From: JAQICB01 sp046482735
GTDB taxonomy: Bacteria; Bacteroidota; Bacteroidia; Bacteroidales; UBA1715
Reading direction: 5' to 3'
DNA length: 9,480 nt
Assembly (NCBI GenBank): GCA_046482735.1
Contig: JAWOEL010000133.1
Span: forward strand, 1 to 9,480
Shown: positions 1-6,413 of the stretch, piece after piece
Layout: each line of letters starts with the position of its first letter
Position numbering within the stretch: the stretch's first letter is position 1
The notes under the pieces: generated by a model
What the model saw: the letters and a program-made list of their open reading frames with translations, nothing else
Databases searched by the model: none
Told to the model about the DNA's origin: nothing
Program-made: the position numbers and the translations under genes

Positions 1-110
1 AACGCTTTACAGGCAAAACACCCCAGCTGTGGTAGGCTTGCGGGTTTTTACGGGCCACAATGCCCAGAGGTTCAAATGCCAAGAGGAAAGGGTCAAAATG
101 ACGGCTTCTT
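1..110. other. GC-rich left-end segment of unknown identity
   Basis: The first 60 bases are 53% G+C, while bases 121-180 are 22%, and the change is abrupt at about 105-115. On the minus strand one frame stays open from about 109 to the window edge and reads as protein-like (it includes FEPLGIVARKNPQAYHSW), but I do not recognise a family. It could be the end of a repeated sequence at which the contig broke, or foreign sequence joined to the AT-rich region. The sharp boundary is seen directly; its cause is inference. Confidence 0.35.
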
Positions 111-485
111 TTGTGTTATATAAAATTTTTGTATATAAAAATCTATACCTAATGGTATATACACGTCTATACGACTTTTTTTGTTTTTTAAAAAAAATGG
201 AAGAATATGAAATTTTTGTTGTAGTGAAATAATATTATGTGGAAAAGCTGTATATTGAAAACAGTATTCCAGTTTTTCTGATATTCCTATACCATATTGT
301 AAAGACACTTTTTTTATATGAAAATAAGAAGTGTCTATATCTCCAAAACCATCAGCACTGTTAAAAGATTTATACTTGAGACTTGAATAACCTAGTTGTA
401 ATTTATTTCGATTTTGAATATAGTTTTCTTGCCCTATACATAATAATGGGGTTAAGGATAAGATTAAAAAAAGAAGTTTTTTCAT
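93..485 (-). CDS. small exported protein, probably C-terminally truncated
   Basis: I do not recognise this 130-residue protein. Residues 1-19 form a clear Sec signal peptide (MKK, then a hydrophobic LLFLILSLTPLLCIG core) with likely cleavage before QEN. The Cys sits after P-L-L, which is not a lipobox, so signal peptidase I is more likely than lipoprotein processing. The mature part alternates polar and hydrophobic residues with many aromatics (QLGYSSLKYKSF, VSLQYGIGI, LEYCFQYTAF), which resembles the strands of a small outer-membrane beta-barrel; that is inference. The last few codons (about 93-110) lie in the GC-rich left-end segment, so the true C-terminus is probably missing and the stop at 93 accidental. 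The start codon lies 55 bp from the end of the IS remnant at 540, and I see no good TAnnTTTG promoter in that gap. The insertion may have separated the gene from its promoter. Confidence 0.55.
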   Translation of the reverse strand: MKKLLFLILSLTPLLCIGQENYIQNRNKLQLGYSSLKYKSFNSADGFGDIDTSYFHIKKVSLQYGIGISEKLEYCFQYTAFPHNIISLQQKFHILPFFLKNKKSRIDVYIPLGIDFYIQKFYITQKKPSF

Positions 486-539
486 GTTTGATCTTAATAT
501 TAAATTGATTGAAGTATTCCTAGAGTGTTTTTTTTAATA

Positions 540-554
540 CCTAAAATCCGCAAC
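540..554 (+). repeat. IS1380-type terminal inverted repeat, left
   Basis: CCTAAAATCCGCAAC. This matches the inverted copy at 1308-1322 at 14 of 15 positions; the mismatch is at base 4. The CCT tip fits the IS1380 family. Confidence 0.8.
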
Positions 555-801
555 TAAATAATTTTGTTTGAAAAGTAATCATTTTTAAGTTTAATAGGGG
601 GATTTTTTGTTAAAAAATTGAGTTTTTTTTCGATTATTTGTCAATATACAAGAATGTTTTTAGGTTTTTCACCCCTACCACTTTCTTATTATGTATGGTA
701 ATATTTTCGTGCCACTTCGATATTTAATGCACTGACAGGTAGGTTTTTATGTTTTGAGTAAAAACACATCAACCCCATGATTGTTACCTGTTTATGTCTT
801 T

Positions 802-1207
802 TCATTCTAATAACAGATGGTATTTCTTGGCAGTAAATAATTTTAATATATGTTGCCTGCCTTGCTTTATCCATTTTGATGGGACAACCATAAAACGAAC
901 AGGGCATTTTCTTCCGCACAAAATCATTATTCATTTCGTCAAACAAACGTTCGTTATCGCCCCTATTGTTTACTTGTTCAAGTTCCCCTCTAAGATGTTC
1001 AGTAATATCTTCTGCACATTTGCCATCACAAAGAATCATCAGCAAATATGAACGAAAAAGATCGCTGTAATCGTATTCAGACCCAACACCCCGATTTCCA
1101 AGTATGTGGTCGATTATTGAACAGATATTTTTGGTAACTATTATTGAATTTGCGAAATTTATTCCGCCAAAAGATTTGATTTTTGAAGAAGAATATGTAA
1201 TTTTTAT
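802..1207 (-). pseudogene. IS1380-family transposase remnant, two internal deletions and lost start
   Basis: The minus strand first reads the N-terminal region of an IS1380 transposase. ATA-AAA-ATT-ACA at 1207 stands where the start ATG would be, followed by SFGGINFAN, EYDYSDLFRSYLLMILCDGK and AEDITEHLRGELEQV. At about 960-970 it jumps straight to the C-terminal region (NNRGDNERLFDEMNNDF, then MPCSF), which omits the whole DDE catalytic core. At about 890-897 a second deletion removes the stretch after MPCSF and shifts the frame. The remainder, RFMVVPSKWIKQGRQHILK to KKYHLLLE and a TGA at 802-804, is the family's normal C-terminus in the new frame. The original frame runs on uselessly to 689. 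The only in-frame codons between the upstream stop (1247-1249) and ATA-1207 offer no ATG. It cannot encode an active enzyme. The family assignment comes from recalled motifs, not a database search. Confidence 0.78.
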
Positions 1208-1248
1208 CTCGCTATGATGTTTTTCACCTACATAAGTGAAGAATATTT

Positions 1249-1294
1249 AATCGGGCAGGCTTTGTAAACATTATTTTTACTTGGCTTCCCGATT
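1249..1294. repeat. subterminal inverted repeat inside the right end of the IS remnant
   Basis: AATCGGG at 1249-1255 pairs exactly with CCCGATT at 1288-1294. After an interrupted middle, GTAAA and TTTAC pair again. The imperfect hairpin lies between the terminal repeat and the transposase remnant, where insertion sequences often carry structures that block transcription entering from outside. Its role here is inferred. Confidence 0.4.
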
Positions 1295-1307
1295 TTATTA
1301 AATTTTT

Positions 1308-1322
1308 GTTGCGGATTTAAGG
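1308..1322 (-). repeat. IS1380-type terminal inverted repeat, right
   Basis: Read on the minus strand it is CCTTAAATCCGCAAC, the partner of 540-554. It lies about 100 bp outside the former transposase start at 1207. Confidence 0.8.
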
Positions 1323-1424
1323 AATTTAATTTTAATCAGAGACTTTATCGATAAACTCAAGTATAAAATATATTACCAGAACAAAAAAATTATTTCATAC
1401 TGCTTTTTATTAAATAAATTATAA

Positions 1425-1432
1425 TACATTTG
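1425..1432 (+). promoter_or_regulatory. Bacteroidota-type -7 promoter element of metK
   Basis: TACATTTG matches the Bacteroidota sigma consensus TAnnTTTG at every fixed position. The expected start of transcription, a few bases downstream, falls at about 1437-1441, directly before the riboswitch candidate, which supports the call. The -33 region (about 1400-1406) has only a weak TTG-like match. Confidence 0.6.
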
Positions 1433-1442
1433 TCCTAATTAC

Positions 1443-1490
1443 AGTGGAAAGATTTGAGTTGATTGCAACCACCAAAAAAAATGCTAAACC
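1443..1490 (+). promoter_or_regulatory. SAM-II-like riboswitch candidate in the metK leader
   Basis: The leader shows the ordered SAM-II hallmarks. A P1 5' strand GTGG (1444-1447) is followed by GATTTG (1451-1456), TTGC (1463-1466), the P1 3' strand CCAC (1469-1472), an A-rich connector, and GCTAAA (1483-1488). In SAM-II RNAs the TTGC loop strand forms a pseudoknot with GC-U-AA, and both halves are present. Position in front of an S-adenosylmethionine synthase gene makes feedback by S-adenosylmethionine the natural role. Weak points: P1 is only 4 bp, and I could not convincingly pair the second part of the pseudoknot. A divergent SAM-binding or unrelated leader structure remains possible. A covariance search with the Rfam SAM-II model would settle it. 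Confidence 0.55.
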
Positions 1491-1534
1491 GACCGTGGTT
1501 ACATCATTTTCTATTCTCAACTCAGTTTTCCCAC
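1444..1534 (+). promoter_or_regulatory. long alternative hairpin competing with the riboswitch fold
   Basis: Three strands of the aptamer candidate each have a second partner downstream, in nested order. GTGGAAA (1444-1450) pairs with TTTCCCAC (1527-1534), with one bulged C. TGAGTTGA (1455-1462) pairs perfectly with TCAACTCA (1517-1524). AACCAC (1467-1472) pairs perfectly with GTGGTT (1495-1500). Forming this hairpin would break P1 and occupy the aptamer loop. It looks like an expression platform. No U-tract follows directly and the start codon is 27 bases away, so whether control is at transcription or translation is not visible. Confidence 0.5.
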
Positions 1535-1561
1535 AATTATTTATTATAAAAAATATATACT

Positions 1562-2836
1562 ATGGGATATTTATTTACATCCGAATCAGTTTCGGAAGGA
1601 CATCCGGATAAAGTTTCCGATCAAATTTCTGATGCATTGCTTGATGGTTTTTTGGCTCAGGATTCTAATTCGAAAGTTGCATGTGAAACTTTAGTTACAA
1701 CCGGTTTAACCGTTTTGAGCGGTGAAGTTAAAACAAACGGCTATGTTGATGTGCAAAATATTGCACGTAGCGTAATTAATAACATTGGCTATACAAAAGC
1801 AGAATATATGTTTGATGGTAATTCATGTGGCGTTATTTCTGCTATTCATGAACAGTCGCCTGATATTAATCAGGGAGTTGTGCGCGAAGATCCGTTATTG
1901 CAAGGTGCCGGAGATCAGGGAATGATGTTTGGTTTTGCGGTTGATGAGGCGAAAAATTATATGCCGCTTACATTAGATATTTCACATCGTATTCTTGAAT
2001 GTTTGGCAGATGTGCGGAAAAATACTAATAATATGCCATATCTTCGTCCTGATGCAAAATCGCAGGTAACAATAGAGTATGATTCACAAACACATAAACC
2101 AATACGAATCGATACTATTGTTGTATCAACTCAACATGATGATTTAGGGGGTACAGATGAGGATATGCAGATAAAAATTGCTGAAGATATACGCAGATAT
2201 GTAATACCGCAAACAAAAGCTTTGTATCCTGAGTCTGTACAAAAATTATTTGATGACAGTTATATTTTGCATGTAAATCCAACCGGCAAGTTTATTATTG
2301 GCGGTCCGCATGGAGATACAGGATTGACCGGTCGAAAAATTATTGTTGACACCTATGGTGGTCGCGGAGCTCATGGTGGTGGTGCGTTCTCTGGTAAAGA
2401 TTCCTCAAAAGTGGATAGAAGTGCGGCATATGCGTCTCGACATATTGCAAAAAATCTTGTTGCTGCCGGTGTTGCTTCTGAATGTTTGGTACAGGTTTCG
2501 TATGCTATAGGTGTGCCGGAACCGGTAAACATATATGTGAATACCTACAAAACAACTACGGCAAAAAAGGAAAATGGTGAGCTGTTTACTGATGAAGAGA
2601 TTGCAAACATAGTTTCTGAAATGTTTGATTTGCGACCTGCTGCAATAGTTGAACGATTTGGTTTGAAAAACCCAATATTTTTACCAACTGCTGCGTACGG
2701 ACATTTTGGTCGTGAACCATATACCGACACTGTAAAGGTTTATGAAAATGGGGTGGAAACAACCAAAGAGGTAGAATTTTTTGCCTGGGAAAAATTAGAT
2801 TATGCAGATGCTATTAAAGCTACATTTAATGTGTAG
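1562..2836 (+). CDS. metK: S-adenosylmethionine synthase (methionine adenosyltransferase)
   Basis: The enzyme makes S-adenosylmethionine from methionine and ATP in the cytosol, supplying the methyl donor for the cell. All family signatures are intact: GHPDK at residues 13-17 (ATP/Mg binding), GAGDQGMMFGFA at 115-126 (first signature), GGGAFSGKD at 272-280 (phosphate-binding second signature), then DRSAAYASR. The sequence begins with the canonical TSESVSEGHPDK, so the ATG at 1562 is secure. Its 424 residues are longer than the E. coli enzyme (384) because of insertions, which is normal for Bacteroidota. No Shine-Dalgarno sequence precedes the start; the leader is AT-rich, as expected in that phylum. 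The gene is monocistronic, with its own promoter (1425-1432), a structured leader with a SAM-II-like candidate, and a terminator at 2864-2906. It converges with yaaA. Confidence 0.98.
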   Translation: MGYLFTSESVSEGHPDKVSDQISDALLDGFLAQDSNSKVACETLVTTGLTVLSGEVKTNGYVDVQNIARSVINNIGYTKAEYMFDGNSCGVISAIHEQSPDINQGVVREDPLLQGAGDQGMMFGFAVDEAKNYMPLTLDISHRILECLADVRKNTNNMPYLRPDAKSQVTIEYDSQTHKPIRIDTIVVSTQHDDLGGTDEDMQIKIAEDIRRYVIPQTKALYPESVQKLFDDSYILHVNPTGKFIIGGPHGDTGLTGRKIIVDTYGGRGAHGGGAFSGKDSSKVDRSAAYASRHIAKNLVAAGVASECLVQVSYAIGVPEPVNIYVNTYKTTTAKKENGELFTDEEIANIVSEMFDLRPAAIVERFGLKNPIFLPTAAYGHFGREPYTDTVKVYENGVETTKEVEFFAWEKLDYADAIKATFNV

Positions 2837-2863
2837 TTAGATACGCGTATTGTTGTTTATAAT

Positions 2864-2906
2864 AAAAAATCCTGCTGAATAAAAAGTGTTTAGCAGGATT
2901 TTTTTT
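2864..2906. terminator. bidirectional intrinsic terminator between metK and yaaA
   Basis: AAAAAATCCTGCT (2864-2876) and AGCAGGATTTTTT (2892-2904) form a 13-bp stem with a 15-nt loop. The run of T continues to 2906. A-rich on the left and T-rich on the right, it can stop transcripts from both directions. It lies 27 bp after the metK stop and 11 bp beyond the yaaA stop. Confidence 0.85.
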
Positions 2907-2917
2907 GTTGTTATATG

Positions 2918-3679
2918 TTATCTGGTAAAAACCAGAGTATGTTCGTCTGACATAGTATCATCGTAAAAATAACCTTCAGCATCGAAGCCAATTAAATCTT
3001 TTGGGTTTGTTATATTGTTTTCGGCAATATATCGTACCATCATGCCCCGTGCTTTTTTTGCGTAAAAACTAATGATTTTGAGTTTCCCGTTTTTAAAATC
3101 TTTAAACACCGGGGTGATAACAGGAACTGAAATGTGAGAAAAATCTATTGCCTGTGCATATTCTTTTGAAGCAAGGTTAATAATATGAGAATGCTTGTTT
3201 TTTGATATTTCTTCTTGAATATTGTGCGTAATTCTCTGTTTCCAAAAAGCATATAAATTGTCACCTTCAGGAGTAGACAAAGATGTTCCCATTTCCAGAC
3301 GATGTGGTAATATCATATCAAAAGGTCTAAGAACACCGTATAGCCCCGACAGAATGCGAAGATTTTGTTGTAAATGGTGTAGACCCTCATCAGGTAAATC
3401 TTGAGCATGTAACCCAACAAACACGTCTCCGTGGAATGCAAAAACAGCTTGTTTGGCATCATCATTTCCGGAAAATTTCCATGTTTGATATCGTTGCATA
3501 TTCAATTCTGCAAGTTTTTCGCTAACGCCCATTAATTTTTGTAAATCATTTTTTGAGAATTGAACCAGTATGTCGGCTAATGCGTTTGCCTCTTCAACAA
3601 ATACAGGTTTTGTATGTTCGGATGTAACATGTTGAGGTGTATAATCCATTGTTTTTGCCGGAGAAATAATAGATAGCAT
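2918..3679 (-). CDS. yaaA: peroxide stress protein YaaA (UPF0246/DUF328 family)
   Basis: The 253 residues match the usual family length (E. coli YaaA 258). The N-terminal signature SPAKTMDY is at residues 6-13. Other typical stretches are RYQTWKFSGNDDAKQAVFAFHGDVF, GLYGVLRPFDMILPHRLEMG, NLASKEYAQAI and FYAKKARGMMVRYI. Known biology: in E. coli YaaA belongs to the OxyR response and lowers unincorporated intracellular iron during hydrogen peroxide stress, limiting Fenton damage; it has also been reported to bind DNA. It lies 61 bp downstream of the Cys-rich Feo-associated gene on the same strand. I see no GC-rich terminator hairpin and no clear promoter in that gap, so read-through from the iron-uptake operon is plausible. 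The start ATG at 3679 leads directly into the conserved N-terminus. A terminator shared with metK closes the unit. Confidence 0.95.
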   Translation of the reverse strand: MLSIISPAKTMDYTPQHVTSEHTKPVFVEEANALADILVQFSKNDLQKLMGVSEKLAELNMQRYQTWKFSGNDDAKQAVFAFHGDVFVGLHAQDLPDEGLHHLQQNLRILSGLYGVLRPFDMILPHRLEMGTSLSTPEGDNLYAFWKQRITHNIQEEISKNKHSHIINLASKEYAQAIDFSHISVPVITPVFKDFKNGKLKIISFYAKKARGMMVRYIAENNITNPKDLIGFDAEGYFYDDTMSDEHTLVFTR

Positions 3680-3740
3680 ATATGTAATATTTAAAGACGT
3701 ACAATTGTTTTTTTGTTTAGATTATTAATAACTGATTATA

Positions 3741-3917
3741 TTACTGTTTAATACACGATTGTGTAGTTTGACAAGAATTATTTTTCATAAGCGGACAGCC
3801 AGCACAGCCGGCACATGAAGAGTTTGACTGTGAAGGCTTCAGAGCTTTATAGAGCGAATAAAGAGTATATAAAGCTGTAATTCCTAAAATAATATATGTT
3901 AATATAGTTTGTATCAT
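3741..3917 (-). CDS. FeoB-associated Cys-rich membrane protein
   Basis: This 58-residue protein has one transmembrane helix (about residues 4-24) followed by a short tail with five cysteines at 35, 38, 41, 49 and 55 (CAGCAGCPL, then Cys-Gln and Cys-Ile). That is the pattern of the small Cys-rich proteins found next to feoB. The ATG at 3917 is preferred over one at 3968. The shorter start lies 13 bases after the feoAB stop and puts the hydrophobic helix at the N-terminus as expected; the longer one would overlap feoAB and add a charged leader. The family is thought to help FeoB function, perhaps by binding iron or sensing redox state, but its role is not established. It follows feoAB directly and should share its transcript. 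Confidence 0.8.
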   Translation of the reverse strand: MIQTILTYIILGITALYTLYSLYKALKPSQSNSSCAGCAGCPLMKNNSCQTTQSCIKQ

Positions 3918-3930
3918 ATTATTGTTTATT

Positions 3931-6402
3931 TTAAAATAATATACCAATTTGATAAGTTGCAAATGCAACTAACCATGCCAAACCGGTAGTGTAAAACATG
4001 GTGAAAACCGCCCATTTCCAGTTAGCTTCACGCTTAATAGCAGCAATAACGGCAACACACGGAAAATAAATGAGCACAAATAACATCAATCCAAATGCAA
4101 CAAGTGGAGTAAACACCTTTTGACCTTTAAGCGGTCCACTTTCGTGAACCTGTTCCTGAAGTCTTGTCTGAAGACTGACAGATTCTTCGTCAGCCTCTAA
4201 ATCAGATTGATATAAAACCCCCATTGTACTTATAACTATTTCTTTAGCCGCTAACCCGGTCACAATACTTACACCTATTTTCCAATCAAAACCTAAAGGG
4301 TTGATTACAGGCATGATAGCATGACCAATTTTTCCAATATATGATTGTTCAAGATGGTGAGCGTTTTGTTCAATTTTCAATGCAAGAACTTTTTCTTCTT
4401 TCTCTGTTTCGGTTATGTCATTGTTTTCAGTAATGTGTTCTATACGCTGTTCATATTTTTGTTCGAGTTCTTTATCTTGTGGAAAATAACCCAAAGCCCA
4501 AATTATAATAGAAGCAACAAGAATAACCGTACCCATTTTTTGGAGGTATTGTACGCTTTTTCCCCACATATGAACAGCTGTGTTTCTCAGCGTGGGTTTT
4601 CTGTATGGAGGTAATTCCATAACGAAAGGCACATCACTTTTTGCAAAGAATGCTCGCTTAAATAACAGAGCCATAACTATGGCAACAAGAATACCTATTG
4701 CATAAATTCCAAATAAAATTAATCCCTGATAAAACGGAAAAAAGGCAGAAATAAGTAAAACATATACCGGTAATCTGGCACTACACGACATAAATGGAAT
4801 TATTAACATAGTAAGAATCCGATCTTTCCGGTTGTCGAGAGTACGCGTAGCCATGATAGCAGGAACATTACAGCCAAAGCCCATGAGGAGTGGAATAAAA
4901 GATTTACCGTGCAGACCAATTTTGTGCATTAACTTATCCATAATAAATGCAGCACGAGCCATGTATCCAGAATCTTCCATGAGAGAAATGCAAAAAAACA
5001 GAATAAGAATATTTGGTAAAAAAACAATAACACCACCAACGCCACCAATAATGCCGTCAATAAGCAAATCGCGCAGCATACCCTCTTGCATAGTATGCTC
5101 TATAACACTACCTAATGCACCAACGCCCGATTCTATCCATTCCATAGGATACGAACCAAGTGTAAATGTAAGTTGAAACATCGCCCACATAAAAAATAAA
5201 AACACAGGAAAGCCAAACCATTTATGAGTAAAAATAGCATCAAGACCTTTGTTGATAGCTTTTTTTTCTTTTTTCTTAGATAAGGTGTATGTTTCTTTTA
5301 AAGCACCACGTATGAAGCTGTATTTTGCATCGGTAAGTAAACTTTCTGATGATTCATGTGATTTTTTTTCTAATTTTATCCGCTCTCTTCGAGCACACTC
5401 AATGATAGTATGTGTGTCAGGAATAGCTGCTATTTCATCGGTAAAAGCAGAGTCTTTTTCCAATAATTTGAGAGCAATATATTGTTTATGATAAACATCA
5501 GAAATGTGAGCATGTTTATCAATTTCGTTTCGGATAACTTGTATGGCATCCATGATATCTGCACCATAGTTAATATGAATATGGCGCAAGGTTTTTTCTT
5601 CTTCTGTATATACAGAAATCACCTTTTGTAATAGCTCATCCAGTCCTTTCCCTCGTGAAGCTGTTGTGGGGACAAAGGGCATGCCGAGCAATGTCCCTAA
5701 TGTAGTATAATCAAACGAGTCACCTTTATCTTCCAATTCATCATACATATTTAAAGCACCCACAACTTTTATGTTCATATCTATGAGTTGGGTGGTTAAA
5801 TATAAATTTCGTTTCAGATTTGAGGTGTCAATTACGTTAATTACTACATCGGGCATAGATGTGGCAAGGTGTGAACGAACATATAATTCTTCGGGTGAAT
5901 ATTCGGATAAAGAATATGTTCCGGGTAAATCGGTGAGGTGAAATGTGTATCCAAATCGTTTTATTTTTGCGGTTTTAATGTCAACGGTTACTCCACCATA
6001 ATTTCCAACTCGTTCATTTTTTCCGGTTGCATGGTTAAATAATGTTGTTTTTCCGCAATTAGGATTGCCAACAAGAGCAACCGAAATATGTTTTGATGAT
6101 TTTTGAACTGTTTTGTGTAAAAGATGTTCCGAAATAGTGCCATGATAGGGGATGTCTTCGAGTTCTTTTGCTTCTTTTTCAGATACTATTTCTATTCGTT
6201 GAGCTTCCGATTTTCTCAAGGTTACACGATATCCCAGCAGTTTATATTCTACCGGGTCTTGTAACGGGGCTTTTTTTATAGCTGTAACTTTTGTTCCTAC
6301 AACAAAACCCATTTCGTAGATACGCTTTCGAAATGCACCATATCCTTTTACTTTGCTTATTACAGCACTTTCTCCATTAGATAAATCTGATAATACTGAC
6401 AT
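3931..6402 (-). CDS. feoAB: ferrous iron transporter, FeoA-FeoB fusion
   Basis: This inner-membrane protein takes up ferrous iron. Residues 1-75 are a FeoA-type SH3-like domain (LSNGESAVISKVKG, RIYEMGFVVGTKV). A linker follows, then the FeoB GTPase domain: G1 GNPNCGKT (112-119), the G2 segment NYGGVTVD (134-141), G3 DLPGTYSL (158-165), G4 NMYD (218-221) and G5 TTASRGKG (246-253). After the helical guanine-dissociation region (about 275-385) comes the membrane domain. It holds Gate I, MGFGCNVPA (507-515) with the conserved Cys-511, and Gate II, MSCSARLPVYVL (538-549). The last helices (about 765-823) end in ILF. All key residues are present and 823 residues is normal for a fused protein. FeoA-FeoB fusions are characteristic of Bacteroidota; the Bacteroides fragilis FeoAB is the studied example. 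The start lies 11 bp after the porin stop, with no Shine-Dalgarno sequence. The Cys-rich accessory gene follows 13 bp later. Confidence 0.96.
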   Translation of the reverse strand: MSVLSDLSNGESAVISKVKGYGAFRKRIYEMGFVVGTKVTAIKKAPLQDPVEYKLLGYRVTLRKSEAQRIEIVSEKEAKELEDIPYHGTISEHLLHKTVQKSSKHISVALVGNPNCGKTTLFNHATGKNERVGNYGGVTVDIKTAKIKRFGYTFHLTDLPGTYSLSEYSPEELYVRSHLATSMPDVVINVIDTSNLKRNLYLTTQLIDMNIKVVGALNMYDELEDKGDSFDYTTLGTLLGMPFVPTTASRGKGLDELLQKVISVYTEEEKTLRHIHINYGADIMDAIQVIRNEIDKHAHISDVYHKQYIALKLLEKDSAFTDEIAAIPDTHTIIECARRERIKLEKKSHESSESLLTDAKYSFIRGALKETYTLSKKKEKKAINKGLDAIFTHKWFGFPVFLFFMWAMFQLTFTLGSYPMEWIESGVGALGSVIEHTMQEGMLRDLLIDGIIGGVGGVIVFLPNILILFFCISLMEDSGYMARAAFIMDKLMHKIGLHGKSFIPLLMGFGCNVPAIMATRTLDNRKDRILTMLIIPFMSCSARLPVYVLLISAFFPFYQGLILFGIYAIGILVAIVMALLFKRAFFAKSDVPFVMELPPYRKPTLRNTAVHMWGKSVQYLQKMGTVILVASIIIWALGYFPQDKELEQKYEQRIEHITENNDITETEKEEKVLALKIEQNAHHLEQSYIGKIGHAIMPVINPLGFDWKIGVSIVTGLAAKEIVISTMGVLYQSDLEADEESVSLQTRLQEQVHESGPLKGQKVFTPLVAFGLMLFVLIYFPCVAVIAAIKREANWKWAVFTMFYTTGLAWLVAFATYQIGILF

Positions 6403-6413
6403 GGGCGTTATGT

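Larger units (their letters stand above)
540..1322 (-). mobile_element. IS1380-family insertion sequence, internally deleted remnant
   Basis: The element is bounded by 15-bp terminal inverted repeats that begin with CCT, as is usual in the IS1380 family, and encloses a broken IS1380-type transposase on the minus strand. At 783 bp it is about half the length of a complete member. The flanking bases are AATA on the left (536-539) and AATT on the right (1323-1326), a possible 4-bp target duplication with one mismatch. The terminal repeats are much better preserved than the coding region, so the ends could in principle still be recognised in trans. From the transposase stop at 802 to the left end (540) there is about 260 bp of AT-rich sequence in which I see no gene. 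The element sits between the small exported-protein gene and the metK promoter. Confidence 0.78.

Noticed and set aside
111..230. Very AT-rich stretch as a replication origin or phage attachment site
   Set aside because: No DnaA boxes, iterons or direct repeats are visible, and most of it is the coding end of the exported-protein gene on the minus strand.
661..679. Direct repeat of GTTTTTCACC-CTAC at about 664-679 and 1219-1233 as element ends
   Set aside because: The similarity is only about 15 bp, in direct orientation, and lies inside the better-supported terminal inverted repeats at 540 and 1322.
794..1051. 85-residue open frame on the plus strand within the IS remnant
   Set aside because: It lies opposite the recognisable transposase sequence, and its composition is that of antisense to it, with no family features.
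1344..1355. 12-bp palindrome TTTATCGATAAA upstream of metK as an operator
   Set aside because: It is short, AT-rich and about 70 bp above the promoter, so it could easily occur by chance here.
3918..3968. Longer start for the Cys-rich Feo-associated protein
   Set aside because: It would overlap feoAB by about 38 bp and put a charged stretch before the membrane helix; the ATG at 3917 fits the family better.
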